From Axinella damicornis (Eukaryota > Porifera > Demospongiae > Axinellida > Axinellidae), in contig OZ007510.1 of the NCBI GenBank assembly GCA_963931865.1, positions 3,376,747 to 3,440,746 of the forward strand: a DNA stretch of 64,000 nt, read 5' to 3'. The position numbers were made by a program, and so were the translations under genes. Below are positions 44,222 through 56,800 of the stretch, in pieces. The number at the start of each line of letters is the position of its first letter. Position 1 is the stretch's first letter. The notes under the pieces were generated by a model. The model was not told the origin of the DNA. It made no database searches and saw only the letters and a list, made by a program, of their open reading frames with translations.

Positions 44222-45315
44222 ATGCATACAGGACTTTAACAAGGCATTACTGGTGTGCTCTGGACTTTAACAAGACACGACTTAACAAGACAGGACTGAT
44301 GTGGGTAACTTACTGGACAGGACTTTAACAAGACACGACTGATGTGTACTGGGTTAGACTTTAACAAGACACGACTGATGTGTACCAGACTTAACAAGAC
44401 AGGACTGATGTGGGTAGCTAACTTACTGGACAGGACTTTAACAAGACACGACTGATGTGTACCAGACTTTAACATGACATGACTGATGTGTACCAGAGTC
44501 CAGGGGCGGCGGCACGGGGGGGGGGGGGGGGGGGGGGGGCAAGGGGGGCAAGCGCCCCCCCGAAAAATATTTAGGGGGGGCATCGCCCCCCCTAACTCCT
44601 AGCTAGCTACTATTAAACAGCCAACGGCTGCCCTATACTTAGTACTAGGCTGACTCGGCTAACCTTGTGATGTACGCGAATCGAGTTGCTGATCTGGCGC
44701 AGCATCGATCCTCATACATCTGGAACGCGCAGTACAAAGCACGAAGGTGCCACGAGAGCCCATCCTGATAACTGAAAAATGAAGGCGAAAAAATGTTTCC
44801 GCCGGCGCTTCGCGCGGACTGATCGCCGCTACGCGCCTCTGCCTTCGGCAGCGTGCGTAGGCTACGCCACCGGCTTGCCCCCCCAATCGAAAATACGTGC
44901 CGCCGCCCCTGCAGACTCAAGACATCCATGAGTGATGTGTACCAGACTTTAACAAGACACGACTGATGTGTACTGGGCTAGACTTTAACAAGACATGACT
45001 GAGACACCACTGGTGTGTACTGGATTTTCTGATGTGCACTGAACTGGACTTTAACACGACTGATGTGTAGCTACTGGACTTTGACACCACTGGTGTGTAC
45101 CGGACTTTAACAAGACACGACTGATTTGTACTGAACTGGACAAGACGCGACTGATGTGTGCTGAACACCACGGTGTGTACCAGAGTACTTGACTTTAAGA
45201 AGACACCACTGGTGTGTACCAGAGTACTGGACTTTAGCAAGACATGACTGTTGTGTAGCTACAAGATGCAACTGATGTATACTGGACTTTAACAAGACAC
45301 ATTCAACTCCTGCAT
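44222..45315. repeat. Minisatellite, unit near GACTTTAACAAGACACGACT
   Basis: Units of roughly 30-40 bp containing GACTTTAACAAGACACGACT and GATGTGTAC are repeated many times at 44222-44500 and again at 44930-45315. The array is interrupted by a 411 bp insertion. Unit lengths vary through loss of short segments. Confidence 0.85.
44501..44911. mobile_element. hAT-like non-autonomous element inserted in minisatellite
   Basis: The ends CAGGGGCGGCGGCACG and CGTGCCGCCGCCCCTG are exact 16 bp inverted repeats of hAT type. A poly-G run of about 24 follows the left end. The interior resembles the element at 2804-3131 in reverse orientation. The flanks CAGAGTC and CAGACTC may be a worn target duplication. 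The minisatellite continues on both sides, so it inserted into the array. Confidence 0.8.
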
Positions 45316-45339
45316 AATGCTGGTAGGCCAAACATGCAT

Positions 45340-45870
45340 ACAGGGACCATACATTACTCACAAGCATGCCATACCAGGACAGTACATTATACTCATGCAA
45401 GTATGCAGTGCACAAGTATGCAGTACATTACTCATGCAAGCATGCCATACAGTACAGTACATTACTCACGCAAGCATGCCATACCTTTACTCATGCAAGC
45501 ATGCCATACAGTACATTACTCACGCAAGCATGCCATACCATTACTCATGCAGCATGCCATGGATACAGTACAGCACATTACTCATGCAAGCATGCCATAC
45601 AGGGACAGTACATTACTCATGCAAGCATGCCATACAGTACATTACTCATACAGTACATTACTCATGCAAGCATGCCATACAGTACATTACTCATGCAAAC
45701 ATGCCATACAGTACATTACTCATACAGTACAGTACTCATGCAAGCATGCCATACAGTACAGTACATTACTCATGCAAGCATGCCATACAGTACAGTATTT
45801 AATACATTACTCATGCAAGCATGCCATACAGGGACAGTACATTACTCATACACGCATGTCAGTACTCACC
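45340..45870 (+). repeat. Minisatellite, unit near CATTACTCATGCAAGCATGC
   Basis: Roughly 18 copies of a 25-30 bp unit containing CATTACTCATGCAAGCATGC and CATACAGTA. No stop codon occurs in any plus frame of the unit, so all three frames are open for about 500 bp. This is a property of the repeat, not a gene. Confidence 0.9.
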
Positions 45871-46527
45871 AGACTGAATTTTTCTCATGCAAGATGAACA
45901 TAACCCAGTTTTTCGGCGGGTAGCTACCGACGGTCGCCGTTTGGAAGTTGCCAAGCTACGCGACTTGGAGCGACATACACAGGAAACGAGCGCACCAACA
46001 CTACGGAACACAATGAAAAGAAGTAGCAATGCTGCTCGTATAAACTCACATTTCTCCCGCCAATTTATTGAAATCAACCAATCAGTTTCAGACCAGGTGG
46101 CGGTACGGTATACAGTATGCTATAAGTATGAACTACAGGCGCTAGGCGCCGGCGAAGTCTTCCACGCGCGCGCAGCAAACTTATAACCCCCGCGCCGCCG
46201 CACCCGGCCGGCCTCATTGTGCCCACCGTACCTGCCATGCCCTTGCAAAGATAGGGGGTGTGAGCGCAAGCAGGATGGTAATAGACAAACAACTGGTGGG
46301 TGACTCTAGTAATCATGAATGATTATGCCACTGGCAGTCTAGCTGCTAGCTAGCTAGCTATGGGCTAGCCCATCACTAGTACTGCATCAAGTCTTTGTGA
46401 CACAAACTGAAACTCAAGAGAAAATCACAAGACAAGTTCACTCAGGTGTACACAAACTGAATTAAAACAGTTTTTAATACGGAAAATATTACAGCAATAT
46501 ATAAACTACAGCACAAAAAAGCAGCGA

Positions 46528-49500
46528 TCAAGCAACTGTTACAGTGGGTGTCGAGAAGCAGAGTTGCATTTTCTTTGCCATCCGCAGGTAGCATTCCAGC
46601 TGTTTCTGGGTCTGTACCTGGACAGTCTCGCCGGAGTCACTGTTGTAGTATTCCACCTTGCAGTGCTCCTCTGGAAGTCCACTGTTCACCTGGAGCTCAC
46701 TCAAAAGCACCTTCAGTTGTGCAGGCTTTGGGCAGGTTACCCGAATAATGTCTTCTGTTGGTGACTTCACATCAAACACTTCTTGGAGGATTGTTGCTGT
46801 TCGCGCTCGTGGTTTCACAACTTCAATAGTGGGCTCTTCTTCAAGTACTTCGTCAAGGGGTTCCAGCACATCAGGAACGGGGCTCATTGACGTAGGATTG
46901 TGGAAGAAGTTTGTGCTTCTATCACGTATACTGTCAAACATTGGCCGGCCATTCACAGTCTCGGCATTCTGTGATATGCTAGTGTCAAACATGCCTGGCT
47001 GCTCCAGTACTTCAGTGCTTGCGATTGCACTGGCCATGAGTTCTCCCTCTTCCTTCCGGGACTTGATGATGTGGGTACCATCTCTGAACTCTCCTTGGTG
47101 GATCATCCTCCTCACTGAATTGTGGTTCTCGAGGAAGCTGTTGGACTGATCCTCTAGGAGTTTGATCTGTCTGGTTGTCCTGGAACTGTATGCCTCCCAG
47201 AGCACCAGAACTCCCAACTTCTCACCGTAGTCTTCCTCCGTATTTCCCATGTTAGGGACAAGCGTTTGTGAGCAGAACCCCTTGGCTGCACTGATCACCA
47301 TACATTGCTCTGTATCACAGGGACCAGTGCAGGGGATGGAGCATAGGAAGCGGATGTACTCAGAGTATGGGTGGTACCACGCCAACATCTCTTCCTCATG
47401 GAACACCAAGATATGCCCACTAGCCATTCCAACCCAGACAGTGTCGATGGCGGTTGTCATGGCAGTGATGACCACATCACGTTCAGACAATGACTGTGCG
47501 ACCTCTTTCAGGTGCCTCTCAGTGTTGATGTCAAACTTGTGGAGCTTCTGGTGAGCGTCCCAGGCAGAGAGAGTGGTGCCCCCAAGATGGGCACTCCAGA
47601 CAGTGCTGTTGTCTTCTGACAGAGCAAGCTGCCCAATGAAAGCATCGCGTTCCTTCTGGCGGTGGATTGACCCCTCCAGTGCAAGGTTGTCTGGATTCAG
47701 AAAGTAGATGTAGCGGGTGTGGGAGACCCACACACACTGCAGAGTGCAGACAATGCCATCGACTGCATGCTCAGAGACGTACTTGTACCGGGGCTTGGCA
47801 TTTGCTTGAATCTTTCTGATGTCTCGGGAGAAGGAGAAACAGTAGCCCTCAAGCGTGCCTAGGTAGACCGTCTTATCTGAGCAGGTGATGCAGGACACAG
47901 AATTCTCTCGCATCCTGATGTTATGAACAAGCTCTCGGCTGGTGATGCTAAAGATGTCGATCACACCGTACTCAATCCCAGCACGAGAGCTCACCCACAC
48001 ATGGTCACCACACAGGCAGATACACTGGACCTGGTTCTCCTTGATGAAGTTTTTGCTGATTTTGACCATCGTGTTGGTGTTGTAGATATTGACTTCAGCT
48101 CCCTCTGCCCCATCGCAACACACCCAGAGCTCACTGTGACTACGAGCCACTCCTGCCCGGGTGAAATCGTGGGGAGTGATAGCGCATATACGCCTCAGAG
48201 AATACCTGCTTTTCACAGGATGGACACACATGACTGCCTGCATCGGTGAGAGGCAGATTTGGTTGATGATGGCATCAGTCGTAGGCCTGCTTTGTGGGTT
48301 GTCCTCCCAGCACATCTGCATCAGCTGGGTGAGATAGTGGTACGCACTATTTGCTACGTCAACATCCTGCAGCTTGGGCCTCTCTCCTGACTCCACAGCT
48401 ACATCTATTCGCTGTGGGACGATGTCATAGTAGGGATGTCGGCGAGCAATCATTTGGTAGAGGAACATTCCAAAGGAGAAGAGGTCAGCTTTGTGATCGT
48501 ACACAGAGCGCTGCTTCCGCTTGCCGACATGCAACACCTCTGGGGCAATGAACCCCTTGGTTCCCAGGAGGCCCCGGGCCCCAACAGGGGAGAGGTGGGT
48601 AGCAATACCAAAGTCAGTGACTTTGCAGTGGCAGAGGGACTCAGGATCGAGAGTCCACAGTAGAACGTTGGCAGCTTTCAGGTCTCGGAAGATGATACCT
48701 GTGCTGTGCAGGAATCGCAGCGCAGCTGCCACTTCTGCTGCCATTCTGAACATTGTCAGTCGGGCAATCGGGACCTTCTTCTTGATGAGGGGTTTCTCTA
48801 GCGACCCTAGCGGTGCCTCCTCCATAACCAGTGCCATCATAGGGTGTACACACACACCCACCAGGCACACAAGGCAGGGGTGGTGAGCCTTCTGCAGTAG
48901 CTTGGCCTCCGTGCGTAGCTCGCCAAACGCTTCTTCATTACGGGTAAGATATTTCTTGATGGCCACTGACTTTCCTAGGCATTTTCCCCTGTAGACTTTG
49001 CCGTAGCCACCTTTTCCAAGTAGTGATGACTCATCTTCATTGTAGTTGATGTCTTCGGAATTAAGCAAGAACTCAGGATCGATGTCCTGCAGGAGGAGGT
49101 CGGGAACGATGTCAGCGAGAGGGACGGTGTGGTTCTTTGGTGGGTCATTGCGGAAGTAGCCACACTCAATGGTGGTCTGGTTTTTTGCAATGATCGGTAA
49201 GCATTGCTCCACTCGGAACTCAAATGGTTTGGCCCTCCCCTGCTTCAGGCACTCATAGCAGGGCACCTTCTGTTCAAGGCCACCATGAAGACCTTCTGTG
49301 AGGCCTGGGTACCACTCGTTCACGAGAGAGACAACTAGGTCTACTAGCTGCCCAATGATCTTCTTGCCAGCGTTGTTGGGGGAGGCTACTATCAGGACGC
49401 CATCTTTTCTCTCTCTTCTGAATTGCTTTGATCCCAATAGCGATTCGATGCGGAACATGACGTTGGGATCGAAGTAAAACAGCCCAGTACGCCAGTACTC

Positions 49501-52500
49501 CAGGTGGATGTCACTGATATTGTGTGACTCGTCCAATACCAAGGGCAGGGAGCTTGGGAAGTTTGGGAACAGTCGAGGGATGCTCAATGGTGTGGCTGCT
49601 TTAGGAGTGGGAATGGGCCCACTGATCTGGGGTGCGGTTGGAGGAAGTATGCCGTCAACTGCATCTGGATTAACTGCATCTGGATTAACTGCATCGGGAT
49701 TAACTGCATCTGGATTGTCTGCCTGCTTGATGCTGAAATTGTCAAGGACATCATTGCAGGGCGCATGAGCAGGCTCCTCTGGTGCATTCGAGGCTGTTTT
49801 GTCAAGAGCATAGCCAACCTGTATCACCGAGTGCATGATTCTCGAGAGAAGTCTGCTCCACAACCCAGGGGGAGTGTCAGCAGAGCTGAACATGATGTAG
49901 CGAGAGTAGTGAGGGGGAGTCGAGGGATCCTCAACATCGATGGCGCTTGGCCTATCTTCAGGAAGCATAGAGGGGATCAGAACACGCCTGTTGTCCAGTG
50001 GAAGGGCGATTTCAAACCGATCAAGCAGAGTGAGGTACTGCTCAAAATACTGCCAGGGGAACTGCTCATCCTTGAAGATCATTGGGATATCCTTGCTGTA
50101 GAGGATACCATTTCTCACATACGGGTTTCTCTCTTTGATGGTGACTACCTTGGACATCATGTCACAGAGCCAGCGAGGGTCGATGAAATACAGCTCGTGG
50201 AGGTTGTGGCTCCTGTCATCGTAGTGCAGCAGTGATCCTACGTCTGTGAGGAAGAGGGTAGCAGTCTTGAGTTCGTCATCATCGTGGATGTCAGCAAGAG
50301 CCATCTGCTGTACCATCGTCTTGAACTCCTCAGAGTGCATGATGGGCTCACGGCGGCCATTTCTGACCTCCTGCTGCACTGTCTCCAGTTGTTTGTTGAG
50401 GGCATGGTAGCTGGCAGGGATCTTCTGACCCATAATGAGCTGCCCTCCTCGGTTCTTGTAGTTGGCTGCACGGTTGTAGACGGCCTCTTTCAAAAGACCA
50501 ATGTTTTCAATGCGGTTCTTCAAGCCAACTGGGATCACTTCAACAACCTGGAGATTCTTATAGCTCTCAGCAAGTTCACCCACTTTCTGTAGGAGGATGT
50601 CCACTTCCTCTCTCTCATCATCGGCAACTTCATCGAGGTGGGTACCGACAATGATGACCATGGATCGGGGCGCTCTCAGTGAGATGTTGTTCAGCCATGG
50701 CTTGAGCTCCTGAATCCCCTCTGTGCCATGTTTCAGGTTGAAGAGGAGGAGGTAGAGAGAGCGCTGTGAGAGGAAGCACTGGTGAGTGGCATAGTACTCC
50801 TCCTGCCCCCCAAAATCCCAGATGCTGAAATAAAAGGGCTTCTTTCCCAGACCGGGTTTGTGAGCCCACTCGCTCACATCCACTCCCACCGTGGACTCAT
50901 CCCCACAGTCCCTGCCTTGTAGTCTGGCTACGAGAGTCGTCTTCCCTCGATTCGCAAGCCCCACAAGCATAAGTTTCATGCAATAGAAGCCCTTGGCACA
51001 CCTCAGCTTGCTGTTGAGGTAGCGAATGCAATCACGTGTATCCCTTTGTACATTTCTAGGTGGGTCGTTGAGATCCTTCAGGCCTCTAAGGTGAAGCCTG
51101 GTGAGGTTAGTCAGCCTTCCCATTTCTGCCGGCAGTGTCAGAATATCTGGGTTGGAGCTGAGGTCGAGCACATGGAGAGTGGTGAACGAGCAGATGCAGA
51201 GGGGAACGGTACGGAAGGTGTTGTAGCTGAGGTTCAGGTTGCGAATGGTAGGAGCGATAGCGTTGAGAGGCATCGCAGTGAGCTGGTTGTGAGAGAGGTC
51301 GAGCACAGTGAGGCAGGAGGACCACTCAGGGACATCTGGAATTTCTGTGAGCTTGTTGTGGGAGAGGTTCAGCTCACTGAGGCTTGGCAGCTCAAGGATG
51401 CACCTAGGAATGACTTGGAGGTCGTTGTGCTGCAGGTCAAGCTTCATAACCTACGTTTGAAGGAAGGAGGAGGGGGAGAGGGGGAATAGGGCGGAGGGAA
51501 GCAGAGGGGGGGGGGGGGGGGGGGGGGGGGACAATCAAGCGCACACAAGTGAATTCACAATAATTATTGTGCAAAGGCCTGAATTGAAAACAGAAAGTTT
51601 GTTATAAAGGAAAACCTACAGGAATAGTAGTGTACAGCTATCACAACACACCAGCCACATCATAACAAATGCTATGAGTTAATATTGTGCTGTAAGAGCA
51701 CACAATGTACCTGTTTGAGGTACGTTCCCATCTCATTTGGGAGTTGCTTGAACCCATTTCGAGCCAGGCGCAGCCTCTTCACCCAGTAGATCTTCCTCAG
51801 CCAAGACACATCGAGGACCAGCAGCCGCAGTCCATGCCAATAGACAGAACCTTCTTCCATATTCACGTCGGTCTTGAGTAAAAGCTCCTCACGGACTTGG
51901 GTATGGCCATTCCGACGAGCAATCTCAATTGGAACTACAGTGGAGACTTTCCCACCAAGCACGGCTTTCTGGACATCTTGAAATCCGTCATCCTGGTAAT
52001 CTCGAGTGTCCATCCCAGGGGCTGGCTCACCGAACAGTTTCAAGACAAGGTTGCGGTTCCCCTCCATCGCAGCCATCACCAGGAGTAGCATTGCCCTGGC
52101 ATGGGGCTTGTGATCATCCCTGGACTTCTTCAAACTGTCGTCAATGTTATTTGCCCCCTTCACAATCAGCTTTCCCACATTGAAATGGTTGTCATTCTCG
52201 ACAGCAGCTGTGAGAGCTCGGTTAAGGCAGTTCGGCTCCAGCTGGTCAGCGTTGAATCGCAGCAGTTCTGTAAGGTTGTCACCATTGGTTTCCACCTCCT
52301 TTATGATCTCTGAAATAAAGGTGGAGATCAGATAAACCACATTCTCTCAGACAATTCAGTTAACCTCTCAACACCAACTTCAGGCCTGGGAAGCTCTCAA
52401 CGTTACGGCTACCATTACTTCAGCGTTATTTGCACACGCATGTGCAGCAAAGGGTAGAGTGATTGCTCTGTCTGTCAGTATGTCAGTCTGTCAGCGGACA

Positions 52501-53591
52501 CAAAAATGAGCAGTTTGGGTGAAATATGAATGCTTTACGCCTTTTATTGAAAGTCGGAAAAAAAGACAGTCGCATGAAGGGCTAAGTTTTCGTTCTCTGT
52601 CTATAAATTATTGAACAAAACCACAACTCGATTGCAATAATTATTGTTTACAGTAGGTCAAAAATTAATGATGTCATACAACCCAGACGGTGGATCGAGC
52701 GTTGCTATGCAAGCAGCGCACGGGCCGGGGTAAGTGCTCTACTGGGCACTTCTTCTGGAGTCTCTAATTCTGTTAGTCTACACGGACAATTGATCACAGC
52801 CAATAACTCATGAGGTCTACCTTCAATGTTGACTGTGCATGTTGGCCCAAACTGCACAAGAGGGGTCAAGTCATCGAGAAAATGATCACGACACTGGGAA
52901 TCTTCTTGGCCAGTAAAACACTCGAAGATGAATAGCAAGTTGTCATAAAGGCACATGCTGAAACTGCACCGTAGCAAAGTTACGTTTGCCAGGCAGGCAC
53001 GGCTTGTTCCTTACCTGCGTCTGGTGAGAACATATAGACAGCAGATAGCAGACACTAGAAGTCTCTACTATCTACGATTGCAGAACCTGACAATGAGCTA
53101 ACGTTTGTGGCTAGTCACGTGACTCAAAGTTTCATCAGGAAGCCATATTTAACAATCACGGTACGTACAGCACACTCACCCTCACTACGCAGAAGCCGCA
53201 CGATACTTCTCTTGGAGCTAAGCTCGGCGGTCTGTTTGGGTGTCTTGCCATACTCATCGGTGATAGCAATGTCGGCACCGTGACCTAGTAGCACCCTCAC
53301 GCATTCTCCGTGGCCGCTGCTAGCGGCGAGGTGGAGCGGCGTGTAACCGCTGTTTGCGCGACAGTTAACATGTGCATTGTTCGTCCTTTGGAGAAGAAAG
53401 TCCAAGACTTTCTGGTGTCCACTGGCGACCGCTTCGTGCAGAGGAGTGTAGCCGAACACACCCTTCCGGTTGGCCAGCTTCTCGGTCAGCGTGTCTCCGT
53501 CCAACTGCTCCACAAACTCCTTCACTCTCTTTACGTTGCCATCTTGGCACAGCTTGTGCAACCGTGCGTCATCTTGTAGAAACGAGGCCAT
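46528..53591 (-). CDS. ROCO (LRRK-like) protein: ANK-LRR-Roc-COR-kinase-propeller
   Basis: Three exons: 53591-53180, 52309-51711, 51450-46528 (1977 aa). Ankyrin repeats (GYTPLHEAVASGHQKVLDFL, GYTPLHLAASSGHGECVRVL) are followed by leucine-rich repeats from about 320 to 470. The Roc GTPase has an intact P-loop GLANRGKT (501-508), switch II WDFGGQEEYY and guanine motif GTHLDE, the THxD form usual in ROCO proteins. COR follows, containing four NPDAV repeats. The kinase (about 1145-1400) has glycine loop GKGGYGK, VAIKKY, FRDLKAANVL and TDFGIA, so both enzymes should be active. A beta-propeller and a PB1-like end (about 1885-1965) follow. Its layout resembles LRRK1/LRRK2. The start MASFLQ is the only ATG before the ankyrin repeats. 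TECPR2 starts 240 bp away on the other strand. Confidence 0.92.
49658..49725 (-). repeat. Four 15 bp units coding NPDAV
   Basis: Four near-identical 15 bp units encode NPDAV repeats in the linker between the COR region and the following domain of the intact ROCO gene. One unit differs by a single base. It is in frame, so length changes would be tolerated. Confidence 0.85.
51506..51531. repeat. Poly-G/poly-C run
   Basis: About 26 G on the plus strand; poly-C in the ROCO transcript, 55 bases before the exon 3 acceptor. Confidence 0.85.
53114..53123. promoter_or_regulatory. Perfect GTCACGTGAC (CLEAR-type E-box)
   Basis: The 10 bp palindrome GTCACGTGAC lies 57 bases into intron 1 of the intact ROCO gene. 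In vertebrates this is the CLEAR site bound by TFEB/MITF at lysosome and autophagy genes. Function here is unproven. Confidence 0.45.
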
Positions 53592-53831
53592 TGAGGCCAG
53601 GTGAGGCACACTATATCAATAGCTTCTCTGATCTGTGCCAACCTTTGCCAAAATCATATATGCAGGAAGCCCGACAAGTCATCGATCAGGTACTGACCCG
53701 TGACAACCATGTGATAATCTGACCACGCCCCTTGGTAATAAGTTGGGCGTTTGCTAGCTAGCCGTATTCAGCCACTGCACTGATATTGGATCTCGAGCGC
53801 ACAGTAGACGCTTTGTAGGCTACGTGATGCC
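53592..53831. promoter_or_regulatory. Divergent promoter, ROCO / TECPR2
   Basis: 240 bp lie between outward-facing start codons. The segment is not notably GC-rich and no TATA box is evident. Confidence 0.5.
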
Positions 53832-56800
53832 ATGTCTGGTGAGTTGAACTACACTATTATTTTATTTCTAGCAGTTGACACAATTTTGGATTCGTGTAGC
53901 TCTCGAATGGCCTATAGCTAGAGCTCCCAAATTTATATTATGTGAATATGCCATGGTATACTGGTACTAACCACTCCAACATACCTGTGATCTGGTCAGA
54001 TGCACACACGTGAGGGGTGGGGCTGACAGTTTGCAGCAAGGAAATAAACCAGCCTCATCCACACACATGCAGATGCAGTTCTGTCGGTAGGGTCAGATGG
54101 GCTGGTCTCAGAGCCGCAGCCCTTAGCCTCTGTCCTCCAGAGCCTGCCGACAGAGGTGGGGGGGATTCGAAAGCATGCTGTCACCCACTCCTGTGTGGAC
54201 GTGTCCTCCCGCTACCTTGCTGTTGGCTCCGAGCAGGGCTACGTGTGGGTGTTGGACGTCATCTCAGGCAGACTGCTGAGGGAGCTCAGCGTGAGTGATG
54301 TGTGACTCTGGTTACATTTCTTGAGATAGATGTGGGAACAGCCTTGGAATTTAATAGTGGCCTGGGAATATGGCTGGGGTACATCGGCAGACTCTGATTG
54401 CATCCACCAGCTCATAGGTAAGCTCAGCCCAATTGACATGACGTGACACACTGGTCGAAACAAGCAATGGCGGCCAATGAGAAGACAAACGCTGCAGCTA
54501 GTCATGATGGTGTAGTGAGAATATCCGTGCACCTCCTCCGAGCACTCCCCTGCCAGGAGTGTAATAGGGTACATGACTGGTATTAAGGCAGTCACATACT
54601 GAGGAGGGCACTTATACTCTGACTACCCCCTACCAGAAGTGTAACTTGGGAGCTTGGCTGGCATTAAGCAACATCCGAATGAGACTCCCTGGCAGATGTT
54701 CCACGCAACCTCCGTGCTTCAGGAATCTGCTCACAGGTGGTCAGTCCATTTAGAATGTAGTGGTACATTCTGTGAACATGTTGTCCAGCCTGATCTTGTA
54801 GAGGTTGCTGCTGGTGAACACAATGACACGCCTGTGAAATGCATTAGGAATACCTTGAATCAGCCCTTGTATCCACGTGTGCACTCTGAACAGCAGTGCG
54901 GAAAATACAGCTGTACTTCTGGATCAAATGGGAGGGCTGCTCTATTGTGTGTGGATCAAAAGAGTTCTATACTGCATTGCCACAGTGAAATGAACCGGCT
55001 CCCAAGGATGAGTGTTTGCAGACTAAAGCCGAACATACCGTACAACTGAGTTTGATTGCATAGTAATGTATTGTGTTTCTGAATTTTGAAATTCCTACCA
55101 CGGCATACTGAGGTGGTGATGTCGACACTAAATTTTGGCCTTTTTATGCAGAAAAGTAAAACCTGCAAATATACAAAAGTACAATGACAGAGATTGATGG
55201 AGAGACATCTCACCTTGGTCGATGCGCCCTTGGCTACATGTAATACTTGTCTTGTTCTGCAGGACTTTCGGGGTGCGGCCGTGACAGCTGTGAGACTGAA
55301 CCACCCAAAACATGAGTATATTGCGTATGGGACGGACGAGGGTATAGTGAGAGTGGAGAGCATCAGCAGGCTGATGGTAAGATGGTTACCATGGTTACCT
55401 GGATGCTAGCTCTGAGCCTCTGATGAAAGCCCATTGTCTGTGTGAATATAATGTGTACACAGCTTCTGATGTGTGTACATCACCAACTGTATTCTTGAAA
55501 CATGAGTATTTCACGTATTTCAGGTTGAACACCATCATAGTATGTGATGGGACTACATTTTGTGGGGAGGAGGAGGGGAGGGGATTGAGTTCCACAGTTC
55601 TGAATGCCTGATGAGTGACACTTCAGGGAAACTCTTGTTTCCTGTTTGTCCTGATGGGGTATTACTAACTAACCCCCCTCTGAGATTCTTTGTGGGCTCA
55701 ATAGGAAGTGTGTCAGGAGGAGAATGCAGCGAAAATGCAGATCCAAAACAATTTGCGGTTTCATTAAGCCAATGAGCCATGTATGTGTGAAGCATCAAGT
55801 AAGAACAAATCCCACAAAGTAGGAGTCCCTGCAAAATGTGTCTTGATCAAATTTGAGGCATTTTTTCGAAGTGGGTGTATGATTTTAATGCAGTTTTACG
55901 CAATTCGGGCAATTCCCATATTTGATGTACCTAATGTTCTATTTTTACTTGATGCCTGTTTGTTGTGCCTTGCTGCGTGGCACAACTGGTCATCAATTAT
56001 TATTGGTCAAGTCAGGATTGTAGTTTTCCCCATGTCCTGATGAAGACAGTCATAGTGCTGTTGAAAATGATGATAGTGAAAATTACAGCTGGGATGGTTT
56101 ATTTTCCCTTCAGGCCAAGAAGCACACAGCCCGGGACCGTGAAGGTCGTCCCGTCAGCTGCCTGGTGTGGGGCACAGAGGGAGAGTATCTCTACTGTGGG
56201 TTTGTCTCTGGGCGACTGCTAGAATTCCACTTTCAATTTGACCAGGACGTGATGAAGGCCACACCCCTCCTGGACTGTGGGAGCCCTGTGGTACAGCTGT
56301 CTGTCAGCAGACGCAACCTCCTTGTTTCCACCCTTGCCCGCTCGCTAATGCTGGAGGCGGACACAGGCAGGTGGACCCAGGTGTGTACTCTGTATGAGAC
56401 TTAAGAGACTACTAGCTAACTAGAAATTACTAGAGATTACTGGAGATTACTGCCCTAGGTTGGAACCAAGGAACGTAAGGTTGGACCATACGGAGGGAGC
56501 TTCTCCAGTGGAGGGGACAAGGCGTACCTTGCTCGCCCAGGACTGAGGGTGTGGACAGCCGACAAGAAAGGAAAGGTCTGTTACACTGGCTGATCAGTGT
56601 CTGATGAGCAATACCTACATACTGGTTCAAGCAATTCCATGTGCATGTAAATGACCCCCTGTGTCCTTTCTAGGTGCTATTGACAGCTAAGTTCCGTGAT
56701 GCTCTGTCTGCCTCCCACCTCCCCTCCATCCCCACACAAACCTGGCCCTCCTCCTCCTCCTCTGCTGACACACACCACTTGGATGCCTGGCAGTTCACCC

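Larger units (their letters stand above)
43586..46527. other. Repeat-rich intergenic spacer without recognisable genes
   Basis: About 2.9 kb between GALM and the intact ROCO gene. It holds a GC-rich block after the GALM start, a 16 bp stem-loop (43834-43870), two minisatellites and a hAT-like insertion. Between about 45900 and 46250 there is a 99-codon open frame on the plus strand with no recognisable domain; I do not call it a gene. Confidence 0.6.

Noticed and set aside
45317..45923. Three overlapping open frames of 160-190 codons on the plus strand
   Set aside because: They come from a minisatellite whose unit has no stop in any frame. The translations are simple repeats, and there is no start context or splice logic.
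45887..46186. A 99-codon plus-strand open frame (MQDEHNPVF...)
   Set aside because: No domain recognised, no splice continuation found, and it sits at the edge of a minisatellite. It could be a short exon of an unknown gene, but support is too weak.
52705..52977. A 90-codon minus-strand open frame in ROCO intron 1
   Set aside because: No similarity to ankyrin, LRR or any known domain, and the flanking exons already join in phase without it.
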